This document shows positions 25,546 to 37,188 of a DNA stretch of 64,000 nt, in pieces. The position numbers and the translations under genes are program-made. The notes beneath the pieces were generated by a model. The model made no database searches. It was given only the letters and a program-made list of their open reading frames with translations, and was not told the DNA's origin. The stretch is from Anopheles merus (Eukaryota; Arthropoda; Insecta; Diptera; Culicidae), in contig NC_054083.1 of assembly GCF_017562075.2 (NCBI RefSeq), positions 24,042,285 through 24,106,284 on the forward strand, read 5' to 3'. The stretch's first letter is position 1. The number at the start of each line of letters is the position of its first letter.

Positions 25546-27675
25546 GTAAGGAACGGACCAGCAGTGTGCGGCGCGCTAATTACTATCCACTCTCCATTGG
25601 TGTTTGCGCGCTCGGCTATGTGTCTCTATGTGTGTGTGTGTGTTGATTGCTGTTGGTATGGGTGAGCTGAAATACATGGCCGCTATGAATGAGCGTTTTG
25701 TTTGCGCTAAAGGAAAATGAATGAATGCAGCTGTGTGCCGTGTTTGTTTGCTGAGTTTTTTGGTTGCGTTGGTGTGTTGGTAAAGCGATTATTTTTTCCA
25801 GTGGCCACGTGTGTTAATAAGTTTGCGAGTGGGAAGAGGGGTGTTTTCGTTTTGTTTCTGCTCTAATGGGTCAGGTCTGAAGGACGAGTCGTGGTGGTAG
25901 TGGTATTTCTTTCGCAGTCGATATGCTCGCCCATGTTAGAGGGACGTTAGGGATTGTTGTTTAAGTGTTTTATACTTTTAGGTATCATGTGAAATAGAGC
26001 TATAAGGAAATATATCATGTGTTTACAGCTTGTACCTAATTAGATATTTATCATTCATTTTTATCTCTTTGCAAAAGTAATAGATGCGAAATTTGTGAGT
26101 CACAATGTTTTTGCTTGTAATAAAAGTATTTATAGCCTGTGGCTCAAAAAGAGTACTTATCAATTTAACAAAAATCATATATTTTATAAGAAACTATGGC
26201 AACATATGTATTTTTATGGAATTTATTAAATTAAATGTGGAATAAGTTGAATAAATAAAAAGTAGGATACTTATTCGTTATTATTAAATCCATTCTATCC
26301 ATTCCATTTAAGTTGAATTAATAAATACGTCTAAAGGTTATAATGGTCTTCAAAATACGCAAGTTAACAAAAAAACATATTTTAAGAGGAAAAGATACAT
26401 ATCAAAGTTTAATAATACATCTTTAATACTTTTTTTAATTATTATTCCAAAAAGTAATGCTAAAATCGAATATATTGTTTACTAGGAATTCCTTCCAATT
26501 GAATGAAACTTTTTGGAACAAATATGGAAGATTTGTACACTTACTCTAGACCAGCAATATTTCACAAATAGACTGAAACCCAATAGGAATGAGGAATAAC
26601 ATTATTAGCAATGTAAAACAGAAGATAAGCACAGGCCGAAAGAGAAATTTGTGAAATACACAAGCGTAAAAGATTACCAATATAAGGTTTGCCAACAATC
26701 AAACAGATTCGAAAGCATAATGTTGTCTCTATAGTTCCATTGGTTGTGTATTTAGCATCAAGTTTTGACAGCTTACTATCCAAGTCTCAAGATTGTTTCT
26801 AGGGCTTGGTGTCTCGTTGTAATCAGTTTTTCTTTAAAGGTAACACAGGTTTTATTTAAAGGTTTAAGCAATCCAATATTGTTATTGACTCATAATATTG
26901 GAAACTTTTACGATACTTTTGTACGATAAAATACATCACATTTCTACACAAATTCATTAATGATCGATGAATCGCATAATGATTCCTACTAATGGTTAAA
27001 TCGGATGATTATTAGACAAAAATAGTTGCATTTCCAATAAAAATTGTTGTCAAAATTGGTGCCCTACAGCCAACATTTAAAAGCAACGACCAATCAGTCT
27101 GTGTCATTATTGAGTATGTCGACAAGCCTAGCATTTAAGTCACTCCAATAGCATCCTTTTCTTAACGTTTACATAATCTTTTCATCTTAAATAAAGGATA
27201 ACTCTAATTGTAATCAAACATTAGTTAAAAAATGATGACGTAGAGGAACTTACGTTAACTCTAGAGTCACATGATAAAACAACCCACTCGAGATGTACTC
27301 GCGCTTTCCAACACCACACATCCTTCAGAACACATCCTGCATAACAGTCGAGTAATCGAGTGCTGTTTCGCGAGTTGTTTGCCAATCAATTCACAAACAA
27401 AACCACACAATGCACACAAACACGTGAAAACGCAACGCGCGCTGCACACCGAAAAAGAAACAAAGCTGCATTGGAAAAGTCGAGATAGCGTAAAAATACC
27501 CACAACCCCGGCAACAAACAAACACGTGATGCGAAGCGTAAAATATTATCCATATACAGACTCACAGAGTGATTTGCGAAGGGAGTTACCCGGTAGCTGC
27601 TCGGGCCATCCTTCTATCCCCGGGTGCGTAATCCCCCCGTGTCCCGGCTGCTTCACGCACCAGTTTCCCCTTTAG
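25546..27675 (+). other. putative large intron, AT-rich core
   Basis: It follows the donor at 25546. From about 25960 to 27260 the DNA is strongly AT-rich with no open frames of note, then returns to moderate G+C. No repeat family was recognised in it. Confidence 0.45.
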
Positions 27676-27741
27676 GAGGACGAACACGCGAGAGATCACC
27701 CGTGAGACGATTTCCCGCATATTATTCTGTTCGATCGGAAG
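27676..27741 (+). CDS. candidate 66-nt cassette exon
   Basis: The acceptor CAGTTTCCCCTTTAG ends at 27675 and the donor GGAAG|GTATGC begins at 27742, so the exon would be 66 nt, a multiple of three. One frame stays open across it in phase 2-2 and reads RTNTREITRETISRILFCSI. The phase does not fit the neighbouring 28621 exon, so it would belong to another isoform or be untranslated. An overlapping alternative is an unspliced 55-codon ATG frame at 27744-27911. No family recognised. Confidence 0.2.
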
Positions 27742-28620
27742 GTATGCGCGCCGGTGAAGATGAACCCTTGGGATCGGTTGCCTGGGCAGGTAGCATCAGA
27801 CCGTCCGCTTTGCCCGTACACAACAAGCATCTGAGGGCACTGATCTTGTCTGCGGAAAGGATTCACCCGAGGTTGGCCCTCGGTGACGGTATGCTGGAAA
27901 AAAGGGGTTAAAATAATAATAAATTACACATGCATAAATTATGCGGTACCTTCGCGGCACACAGCATCACGGTTGCGCAATGTATGTGTGTGCAATGAAG
28001 CGTTCCGATTCATTTTATTACCTCCCCGTGTGTGTGTGTATGTTTTTTATCCATCGCTGCCCTCTCTCAGTTGTTGCGTATCAGATTTCTCGCCCTTTGC
28101 ATGCCAATGCTGGGAGGAGGCTTTTAGTTTGTGCAAAAACCCTTCGTTCGCTCCATCGCGACCGAGCATCATTATGCAAGACACATCTTTCGCATGGATG
28201 AGTTTGATTTTTCACCAGTTCCCTGGTTTGTGTTCGGTTGCCCGGGGGAAAAGCCGTTAAAACTCGGCTGCGTGCTAAAGGACAGCAAAGAGGATTCGGT
28301 GCATCCTCCCGAACAAAACAAACAGAGAAAACAGAGAAGATTCTTGCGGGTTTAATGATCTACCGTATGCATCACGTGGTTTGGTGTGCCGACCCGCAGC
28401 ACAAAAGCGTCGGCTGTGTCATACGGGCGGACGGCCCCGCTCGTTCGGTTTGTCTTGTTCACGGCTCCCGGGCGATTTAAGCGGATCGACAAAACAAATC
28501 CTTTCGATGATTAATTTCTCGTGCCAGCTCGCATTTGTTACTCATTGGCGTGCGGCCACATTAGCACGCACAGTAGCGGCCGTTGCTTCTTTTAATCATT
28601 ATTAATATGTTTTGTTGCAG

Positions 28621-28731
28621 CATGAGTTAGCGGGTTTTCAAACTCTCGGAGCCAAAACATCATACCAAGGACATTTTGTGTGTGTTTTGTGTCGCCTTTC
28701 TTCAATTGAAGCAACTCTGCTTCGAAAATCC
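28621..28731 (+). CDS. candidate coding exon with Cys-x2-Cys (part of a possible zinc-binding protein)
   Basis: It is preceded by an excellent acceptor (TTAATATGTTTTGTTGCAG, ending at 28620). In phase 0 the frame is open from the first base for 81 codons. A donor GTAAGC at 28732 would cut it to 111 nt (37 codons, phase 0-0). The exon side of that donor (TCC) is weak, and GTACGT about 50 nt on is an alternative. Around residues 17-25 the peptide reads YQGHFVCVLCRLS, with one Cys-x2-Cys. If it is not spliced here, the frame ends at TAA 28864-28866, which lies inside CAATAAACG, a polyadenylation-like word. The match in phase with the 30241 exon suggests the two are joined. Confidence 0.3.
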
Positions 28732-30240
28732 GTAAGCAAGTCCGGAAGCATCCGATTGCACGTTGAATTGACATCCGGTACGTTGCTACCGTATTTTAGG
28801 TTTTTTTTTCTTCTTTTCATTCTATCCTTAAGCACGAACGGTCCCGAAAGTACTTCAGCGCAATAAACGACGAAGAATGTAAAACTCTGCGCCCGAGTTT
28901 GGTCGTTCAAGAAGGTTGGCCGTGCTTCCGGCCGTTGACGGTTTTGTTAAGATGAGTTGATATTCAAATTGTGTGGTGTGCCGGTGCTGTACAATTTACT
29001 TTCTCGTTTTTGTCGGAAAGGTGTGGGCCCTTGAAGGTTGAAGGTATTAAAAGGAAAAAAACTGAACTCAAATCGACCACATGGCGTGAGAAGCAGTAAC
29101 TGGAGTAAATGCCATCTGTTTGATTTGATAGGAATAAAAGCTTTCAGGGATGTCTGTAATTCAGTCTGTTTTCTGTAACACAACATCATAATGGTATGAC
29201 TCGAGCGTGTTGAGATTTATTTGTATATTTAGATGTATAAATTAATTTGAGGCACTTAAAATTTGCCACAGCAATCATCAATTTAAGAAATAACGGAATA
29301 AAATATAAATAGCAAGCAAAGAAACATGGAACTATGAAAAACGTGTTACAACGAAAAAAAAACAAGAAAACAAAAACATAGCATGCAAAAATAGTATAGC
29401 TAAAAATTAAAAAAAATAAAAACATATCTAAGCACATAAATCTCCAAAAAATCAAATAAAAAGAACAAAAATCACAAACAGAATAATAAAAATAATGTCC
29501 ATGATCCATGAAAACAATACTATTGAACAACTACTCAACCAATAAACCAAATAGACTTGAAATTGAACAACCATAGGAAAAAACTAATTAAAACGACACT
29601 AATTTAGGACCACGCAGCCTGTCCTGGCTACTTTTAAATGTGTATCAAAGCGTATTAAACGCAATTAAACATGTGACATTCGGAAAAGATTTTCTCAAGA
29701 ATAAAACAAACTATAATCCTATTTGAGCTATGCAACAACCACCTCTACCCAAACGTTTACCAGCGGCTTAATTGATCTGTCTGCCAACGATTCAGCACCA
29801 CCCTAACGCGCTTGTTAGAAGCACGCACTTTCAAAGCATTGCCTCGTGGCAATAATTTTCACTCCACTTTCAAAAACAATCCACCCGTTAGAACAGCAAA
29901 CGGGGGTTGAATTATCGCTGACAAATTATCTTTTAATTGGCACCAGCAGTAGCAGCAGCGGCAGCAACAGCCTTCGTCGCCAGCAATCACAACCCATCAG
30001 CCCGGACACAATATGGTGTGGCACCTTTGCTGGGCGTTTCATGTTCCGTGCCGTGGGTCAACCGTGGTTGTGCGGGTGCCGTAATTAAACTGCTTTGCAT
30101 TTTAATTGATATTTTAATCCGCCATCCGATCGATCGGCGATCGAACGGTGATTGTGGAAGAACGGAGGAGGTTTTTAGTGTGTACACCAGTGTGGAGCCA
30201 GTGTGTGTGTGTATTTGATTTGGAGTGTTATTTGTAGCAG

Positions 30241-30345
30241 GTGCAGGTGCAGCCGGTGACATGTAACATGTGCAGCGAGTCCTTCACGCGATGCAAATCG
30301 GCCCACGGCTACATTCTGCTCATGGTGGATGGTTAATTGAAACAG
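30241..30345 (+). CDS. candidate 105-nt exon with Cys-x2-Cys and in-frame stop
   Basis: The exon runs from TTTGTAGCAG| (ending 30240) to GAAACAG|GTAAAC (GT 30346-30347). Two more GTGCAG acceptors follow within 12 nt. Only phase 0 is open: 31 codons to TAA at 30334-30336. Their third bases are mostly G or C, unlike the flanks and as expected of Anopheles coding DNA. The peptide contains VTCNMCSESFTRCKSAHGYI, which has the spacing of a zinc finger or treble-clef start (Cys-x2-Cys-x3-Phe), but the second metal pair is imperfect (Cys and His four residues apart). It could be a terminal coding exon with its stop, a stop-containing (poison) cassette, or an upstream-ORF exon (ATG at 30268). No precise family is assigned. 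Confidence 0.32.
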
Positions 30346-31679
30346 GTAAACATGTTATTAGCACTTTTCGCTGGTTGGTGCTTGCAAAGGTGCCTCAAGT
30401 GTGATGGTGAGAAGTTTTGCAGAGTTGTTATAAAGTTTATAAAATACGGAATAATGTCAGTATGATTCCTCAGTCAATTTAGCTTCAACTCGCATGCGAT
30501 ATCATCATCATCCTATCTGCAAACGTCACAAAGACAACCCACCAGCGAGGTATAGAGTTCCTATGTGCCCACTAGGCCGTTCGCTACTCATAGGAACTTC
30601 ATACCGTGCTCTTGGATTGCTCTCAGCTCACCGTATGCCAGCCGCCCGATTGGAACCCGTTTCACTCCGACTCCGACGGTCGGGCATAATAAATCGATGG
30701 TAATCGAACAATGTCGGTTCGCTATCTGCCCTACTGAATCGCGTCGCCGTATGTGCATGAATCAGGTAAAATGAGTCGAAACAGGAGCAACCTTAAAGTG
30801 CACCAACAAAGCAAAACATGTAATCCTTCTGTTTTTATGCTACCCAGTTTTTCCACTTTTCTGTCCAATAAATCAACCACGATCAATAGAAAAACAGGAA
30901 ACTTACTGGGGTCCGGCGAAAAAGTGCGTTACCCTTTGAGAGTGTGCATGTTTAAAATAAATAATAACCAATAAAGAACACACTTTTGAGCGTGAAAACG
31001 AATGGAAAACATATGTTAAACCACTCAAGCTCATCCACACGGAACCGAACAAGATCGCATAGGCAAATGTCATTAAACGCATATCTAATAAATTTCCCGC
31101 CAGCGGTATTGTTTCGATTGCGCGAGGATGAAACCCTTTTTCGTTTTGTCGGTGTGACCCTTTCGGCTTGGGTTTGTTGAGTGTTTGTTTCGGTGCGTCA
31201 GAGATCTCCGCTGGAAAGGGTGTATCATTGGTAATGCAAAATTTTACGTTAATTCTACGGAAATGCAAAGCGCAAGAAGCGATAGATAGTATCGACAGTG
31301 GCAGATATGTGGCAGAGGATTTGATTAAATTGCATCCCGGAAAAAGAGCACGGTAGCATAACTCATTCGTGACAGGTTCTATGAGTATTTTGCACCCTTC
31401 TGGATGGGTGCAGATTATAATAGAAGAGAAGCGAAATAAATGTCGAGTTGTTTGAAATGTGTGTGTGATTTTATCGTCGAAATATTGTTTTATATTTGTG
31501 GTAATGGGTTTGCATGTTCATTTCTACACAATCTTTGCTGAGGTAAGTGATACAGGATAGATATTCAAGATTATTATCATACTTATGTATTTACTAAATA
31601 TTTTGTCCCGGCTTCTAGCTGTATAATAACTCAAGGAACAAATGAGTTCACAAAAATGCTCCAACAATCCACTGGGCAC
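30346..31679 (+). other. no gene supported; putative intron
   Basis: A possible exon (about 30643-30766, after ATGCCAG and before CAG|GTAAAA) reads RPIGTRFTPTPTVGHNKSM and onward, but its acceptor is poor. TTTGCTGAG|GTAAGT at 31534-31548 is a strong donor word with a short hydrophobic frame before it and no acceptor. Neither is strong enough to list separately. Confidence 0.35.
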
Positions 31680-32510
31680 ATTAAGAATGATTGATTCTGA
31701 ACTACTATCGGAAGTAAAACTGATTCTCAATCCATACCGGACGTCAAACTGCTACTAAACTTACATCGATTCTAGAATAGATGTTAAATAAATACTAAAT
31801 TTGGAACAGATACGGAATCTTTAACATTCCCGAAACTTATCTCCAACCCACCATGCACTTATTTCACGTGAGTCTACGAATTGGTATATACTTCATACTG
31901 GAGTTGAATCTTAATCCATACCGATCCTGAAACTCACATCAAATTCATCGATTCTGGAACTGATCATACCCCGTACCATTCCTGTAACTGATCCCATGCC
32001 AATCCTGGAACTAATTCCCTACCCATACCAATAATAGAACTGAACTCATACTCAACTCAGCTATCATATCCGAAACCCATACAATTCCAGGTACAGATAT
32101 TGAACCCATACCAGAATTCGACTTCTTAATCTATACCGACTTCTAAGAATTGGAGTATAAAATCTATAACGCTTCTGGAATTACTTATAAATGTTCATCA
32201 GTTCTGTAACTGACCCTAATACCCATACCGATTCTATAACGGTCATGGATTCATTCACCTGCATTTGAAATGATCCTCAACCTCTACTGGTTCTAGCATT
32301 GATTCTGAGCTCATAGAGATTCTGGGAGTGATCCTGAACCCACACCGTTTCCGGAACTGATCCTGATAGCACGCCATTGCTGGAACTTATGCTGTACCCA
32401 TACATTTTTTGGGAACGGGCCCAAATTCCCAGTCATGGAACAGATCTTGAACCTGTCTTGTTCCAGGAAGTGATACTGATCCAGCAATGAATTCCGCTAC
32501 CTGATCCCGC
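31680..32510. repeat. decayed tandem array, unit about 28-30 bp
   Basis: Variants of GAACTGATCC-TGAACCCATACCGATTCTG recur throughout with a spacing of about 28-30 bp: for example CCATACCG at 31723, 31918 and 32225, GGAACTGAT near 31959, and AACTGATCC near 31987 and 32355. Copies differ by many substitutions and small indels, so it is an old minisatellite. It carries stop codons in all frames. The boundaries are approximate. Confidence 0.8.
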
Positions 32511-33375
32511 CAATTATTTTCTTTAGCCAGCAGTTTTTTTTAGGAAAAATATGTAGAAAGGAATCTAGAACACTTTGTTATTGTTAATTTTTTAATTCTT
32601 AGTTGCTTATTGTTTCTTTTTATCCTTTCAATATGTTTTTATATTCATTCTAGCTTACAACATACATGGAAGGCAATGTAACATTCCAAAACAAGACATC
32701 ACCTTAAACTTTATTCTTAGAATCCTTAGCAACGCTAATTCTGTACAGCTATTGTTGTTTCAACTGTCACCAGTTTGACAGGGGCCGCTGACAAGGGCCT
32801 CCGACCAATCCAAGCGTCCAATTGGTTCTGTAATCATATCCTTCAAATTCGACCGAACCATGACAAACAAATCAGGATGTATATGCAAATCCGCCACTAC
32901 CAACCCGCTCAACAGTCGCCGGGCAGGGCAGCGTGTCGCGTTTCACTTTCGCTTTGCAATTGGCATAAAGTCACTCGTAGTTTTTGGTCCTTTACCAGAG
33001 CGTACTTTCGAACGGCAAGCGTTTTGCAAACTCTCCGGCGTACCGCTCCAGTACCGGCGGTACGGGTTGTATTGTTATTTAAATTTTTTGCACGACATAG
33101 ACGGCTCGAAAAAAGAAGCAGGAAAACGCTTACGCTAAATTGTGCACTAACATTACACAGTGCCACACGAATCCCCCTTTCAGGTACAGGACAGGCTCCG
33201 ACAGGCCAGGAAAAAGGATGGCGCAACAAACAAACCAAAAAAACATTAGGGACCACCGGAAAGCTGTCTTGCTCTAAAAATATGCAAATCAGTTCGCTAT
33301 TTTTTCTCCTTAATTTAGTTTTGAATTGGGATGATGATTTTTTTTGTACTGCGCTTTCCATTTCCCTCCGGACAG

Positions 33376-33589
33376 AACCTGGGTAGCAGATTGCAATGAA
33401 GAGTAAAAGTGAAAAGGATGTAAATGAAAAAAAAGGCAGCCTGAATCTGCCCGTTGAAAGCGAAAGTACGCTGGGCCGCGCTTCCGCCAGCGATCGTGTT
33501 TCGTGAAGCGGACCGAATGGCAGCTGACTGCGCACTGCGTTTTTCTCCCCTGGCGGATGATGCGGATGAGAAATGCCCGAACGAGAGTG
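33376..33589 (+). CDS. candidate internal exon: upstream ORF plus translation start
   Basis: A strong acceptor (GCGCTTTCCATTTCCCTCCGGACAG ends at 33375) and a good donor (GAGAGTG|GTAAGT, GT at 33590-33591) bound 214 nt. Inside are two ATG frames in order. The first is a complete 36-codon frame (33396-33506). Eleven bases later ATG 33517 opens a frame of 24 codons plus 1 nt that crosses the donor, with mostly G/C third bases (MAADCALRFSPLADDADEKC). This is the usual geometry of an upstream ORF ahead of a main start. The partner exon would begin with two bases of a split codon and was not found. The - strand also has a 208-codon open frame here, which lacks these signals. Confidence 0.3.
33396..33506 (+). 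CDS. small ORF / uORF, 36 codons
   Basis: ATG AAG AGT AAA to TGA, context TTGCAATGAAG. The peptide is hydrophilic and charged: Lys/Ser/Glu-rich at residues 1-13, then SLNLPVESESTLGRASASDR. Codons are strongly purine-first, unlike random frames nearby. It lies entirely in the candidate exon 33376-33589. It could be a regulatory uORF, a micropeptide, or chance. Confidence 0.22.
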   Translation: MKSKSEKDVNEKKGSLNLPVESESTLGRASASDRVS

Positions 33590-35906
33590 GTAAGTGCTTG
33601 TAATTTTGGCTGCTCGCTTCCTCCCGGATTGTGCCCGTCGATCGTTGGAAAGGATTAACTCTCAGCAAACCTCAAGAGCCCGTCTGTGTGTGTGCTCCGT
33701 GGAGACATCAGTCAGATGTGTTTTACGATGCTAATAACAGCGAGGACGACACAGCAAAGGTCGCTATTACGTTTTTTTTTGTTCTCGCTCCTTCCCTTGC
33801 GTGTTTTGTAATTTTATGCAAATTTCGATTCAGCTGTCTCCCGGTTCCGGAATGGTGTGGATTTGCATAAATTTGGCGCGATTAGGCGCGTTTGGGCCGG
33901 CTGGCGGACGCGTGGAATGCTCGCTGTTTGCGCAGATTTACTGCCGCCAGGTTGCTGATTTTTCTCGCACTCCACATGTACGACGATAATTGGGCTCGTT
34001 TCGTTCTGTTTTTTTTTCTCTGTTTTCTGTGTGTTTGCTTGGCCGCGTGGCATTGTGGGGCGCGGGTTAACGGCTTACCGGCATCGGCAAACACATATGC
34101 AAACGTCAATGTATGAAGCTCTGTTGGATTGATGGGCAGAGGGATGGACGTAGGAGCAGTGTGAAGCTCACCGAACCGAGGGAAACAGTACCGCCCTGTC
34201 AATCATTTCGCACCAATACAACAAACTGCCAGGATGCGTGAGCTTGAGCGTGTGTGTGAGTGATGGGGTGTAGCGTTTACCAATCGGGAAAAAGAAGCGA
34301 CTTTTCTGTGAGGGTGATGCTATTTTGCCACCCCCTTTTTCACAGCGCATATGTGCTCGCCGTATGTGAGTGTGTGTGTGTCTGTGTATGAAGCGAGATG
34401 GTGGCAGAAATACAAAATGTCGAAAATGGGTTACTAAATACGCAAAGTGTAATTTGAATAGAAGATGTGTCATGATTCTTCATTTACAATTTACTAGAAA
34501 AAAGGTTACAAAACATGACATGAGTAGTTTACGTACAGTTAAATGAAGTTTTTTTCCCCTAATTATAAAAAAGTCTGTCAAAATAAAGGTAACATTTAGG
34601 CCGATGACCCCTGTAAAAAGTATTTTTCTCTGTTCTGGTTTATGAAATTGTGTGAAATGTAGCTCGAGTTAATATTTATTAAAAAGTTATTTCAATTGAT
34701 TTGCCACTTCATGTACTCCACTTAAGATTTTTATAATAACTACGCAAGGGTTTAGGAAACAGTTTTCCCACAAAATGTGTTTCCCTTCCCAACAGCACCG
34801 AATATTCCAGCACACATTGTAACACACAATCATGAGCATTTGTTTCCACGCATACACACAGCAATTTTCCTTACCCCAATGCCTCCTGGCAAGCGATAAA
34901 ACGACACTTTACTGCCACATCGAAAGTTATTGCAGCGTAAAAAAGTATCCTCACACACACACGACCCACCACCTGCATTGCATAAAAAATCGAGAGGCAG
35001 TTTTTTCTAATACATTCAAACCCATCCCCAAATAGACCAAAAACCATTCCCAATTACTGCCATTACGGTTAGCGGCCGGGCGATGATTTTGATAGAATCA
35101 ATCGAAATGGGGCTTACGGTAAACCGTAAAAAAGTCACGAGCAATTCGCCCGTAATCACTCGCCCTTCTTCGCAATTCGCCCCCCTCGTTGTTGCATCGT
35201 GGGAGCAAGAAGAGGTAGAGTGGTGTGTGTTAAAAAAAAAGCAACAACATCCTCCCATCACCTTCTGACCCCAGCGGAAGGATCGCGTAACGCAGAGGAA
35301 GCGCTGGCAGCGGGTCGTAAATGTTCCCCAGGCCTATTGCGGGCAATTGCGTGCGACTTATCTGTCAGTACTTGTTGGAATGTCTTATCATGCCAACCCG
35401 TCTGCGCCCCGATAATATGTTCCAATCGTGTCATGCTGGAGCCATGTAATGCGGGCGGCTGTCATCTGCCGAAAGTGGCGTTTTTTTACGGCGCACGGTG
35501 ACATATTCTCATGGCTTTTCCAATTTTCCCGAGTAATGACATTCGATTTTTACGACAACTGCACTACCAAGGGAGCCAAGGGATGGGACTTTGTGGTACG
35601 GGGAAAGGATTGATGGATGGTACAAGAAGCGATGGCTTGGCGGGTATGCTCAGTGGATAGCAGAACGCGAACCTCGGGAAGCAAAAGGGTAACGAGTCTA
35701 CACACACACACACACACACATATATTTAGGAGCACGCGCACACTTAAGACCATGGATATCGTTGTCTTATTTTTTGCTCAATCCAAGACGCCTTTCTTTG
35801 ACTGCACACGCTTGAGCTTATGCCAAAGCTCGTATGTTGCCGAATCGCAAACGGACCTCCCTTTACGATGGGGCAATTTTGGCTCAAAAATATCGCAATC
35901 CATATA
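33590..35906. other. no gene supported
   Basis: Moderate-G+C DNA at 33600-34420 and 35040-35900, with an AT-rich patch at 34430-34830. It would include the 3' region of the - strand candidate ending at 35907, but I see no canonical AATAAA for it within about 1 kb. A (CA)n run lies at 35700-35720. Confidence 0.45.
35700..35720. repeat. (CA)n microsatellite
   Basis: Perfect CA run followed by TATATA. Confidence 0.9.
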
Positions 35907-35954
35907 TCACTTCACAAGATCTGCCACGTTAGATCGACGCTGAATAGCCGCAGG
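35907..35954 (-). CDS. candidate small gene, exon 3 (C-terminus)
   Basis: On the - strand a textbook acceptor (CTCTCCTATCTCCTTTCATCCCCAG, AG at 35956-35955) precedes 15 codons reading PAAIQRRSNVADLVK and a TGA at 35909-35907. The phase is 0, matching the donor of the exon at 36231. The basic Arg-Arg and short hydrophobic tail do not match a family I know. One other frame is also open in so short an exon, so the phase match is supportive but not decisive. Confidence 0.3.
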   Translation of the reverse strand, partial: PAAIQRRSNVADLVK

Positions 35955-36230
35955 CTGGGGATGAAAGGAGATAGGAGAGAATGATATATATTTTGCTGTT
36001 CCTACCAAACGGGGCCCGCCAGTTTTTGGGGAAATCGGTAAACGACGGGCATTCGGGTTACGATCGTAACTCGTTTGCTTAAATTCAAAGGGCAAAAACA
36101 AAGCGATCCAATTGTGTGTTGAATGCATTGAATAGGAGAAAAGAAAAAAAAGGACTTCATCCGTGTGCGGTCACGGGGGTCGGGAAATCTATTTAGCAAA
36201 ATTAGGAAAGGAAGCGCACAATTTACTTAC

Positions 36231-36368
36231 CATGGTTCGATTGAGTGTTGGCACATTTTGGCACCAGTTTTCGTAAGTATCGCTTGCGGCAGCGCTAAGA
36301 AGTTGATGCAGCTTTTCCTTCTTGATGTCGAAGGCTGGCGAGTCTGCTACTAGTTGTGCGAATTTTAG
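36231..36368 (-). CDS. candidate small gene, exon 2
   Basis: 138 nt (46 codons, phase 0-0) from a modest acceptor (GAAGCAATTTAG) to ATG|GTAAGT, a strong donor (GT at 36230-36229). The peptide looks globular or helical, with AFDIKKEKLHQLLSAAASDT at about residues 12-31 followed by YENWCQNVPTLNRTM. Other AGs inside the first 40 nt would shorten it. The + strand also has an ATG in a perfect ACCATGG context at the same spot and GTAAGT at 36273, so the strand assignment rests mainly on the matching acceptor at 35955. Confidence 0.3.
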
Positions 36369-37134
36369 CTAAATTGCTTCTGCCACCGTGGAAGCAGTGC
36401 TGGAGACGCCTTATGATTTATGCGCTACACTTGGATCGATTCACCCGAACCGCAATCGATCATGGACTACTGTTGATTGTGGAATGGTTGCGAGTAGATG
36501 AACGAGCGACTGGTTTGTTGTTGAAAGGAGCAAAGTAATCTAATAGATCTTTGTACATTATTTATCAAATTGGTAGAACAATACAATGTTGTTGCCATGT
36601 ATGGGATACATGTTTTTTTATTATGGAAAAAGCAACCTGAGCCTTTGGTTACAATAATTACTTAAATAACAACAATTCGTTCAGTGATATAACCTTTTGC
36701 TTTCTTTGTTTACCTTTGCTTGTGATGTAATTATTAAACTTTAATTTTTTATCATTTAATAACATTCAATAACAATTAATTTTCGAAGAAATCAATTCAA
36801 ACAAATTGCGTTAATCAATTGTGAAAAAACGCAACACAAACTTTATTGAAATACATAATGTTACAAAATCTATGCATAAAATAAATAAACGATCAATCAG
36901 GTCAAATGGTCGACATAATTCTTGGACATTACAAACAAGTTATGTTCCTAATAATGTTCATTTTTTGCAAAATTACAAAAACTAATTGACACATTGGTTT
37001 GAGATATTTTTGATAAATCATCAAATGAATTTGCTCAAAATAATCTGAAAAGTTCCTCTATAATTTTATTGTTTTGAACGTTGCAAAGAAGGCTGTCACT
37101 GTGCATTTGAAAACACTTCAGAAACTATTCTTAC

Positions 37135-37188
37135 CTTTCCTTTAAATTTCACCAACTTTCCCTCTCGTAATGACTCACTTTCATTCAT
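37135..37188 (-). CDS. candidate small gene, exon 1 (start)
   Basis: ATG at 37188-37186 (context CCGTGGATGAATG) opens 18 codons, MNESESLREGKLVKFKGK, ending in phase 0 at GGAAAG|GTAAGA (GT at 37134-37133). With the exons at 36368-36231 and 35954-35907 it would give a 79-residue protein, basic at the N-terminus, without signal peptide or recognised domain. The intron between exons 1 and 2 is about 770 bp of AT-rich DNA. This would be a gene nested antisense inside the + strand unit. Confidence 0.22.

Noticed and set aside
32775..33535. Opposing open frames of about 203 (+) and 208 (-) codons
   Set aside because: No recognisable domain, unlikely composition (Ser/Phe/Leu/Arg/Thr) and no matching splice structure. 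The region is better explained by the exon candidate 33376-33589.
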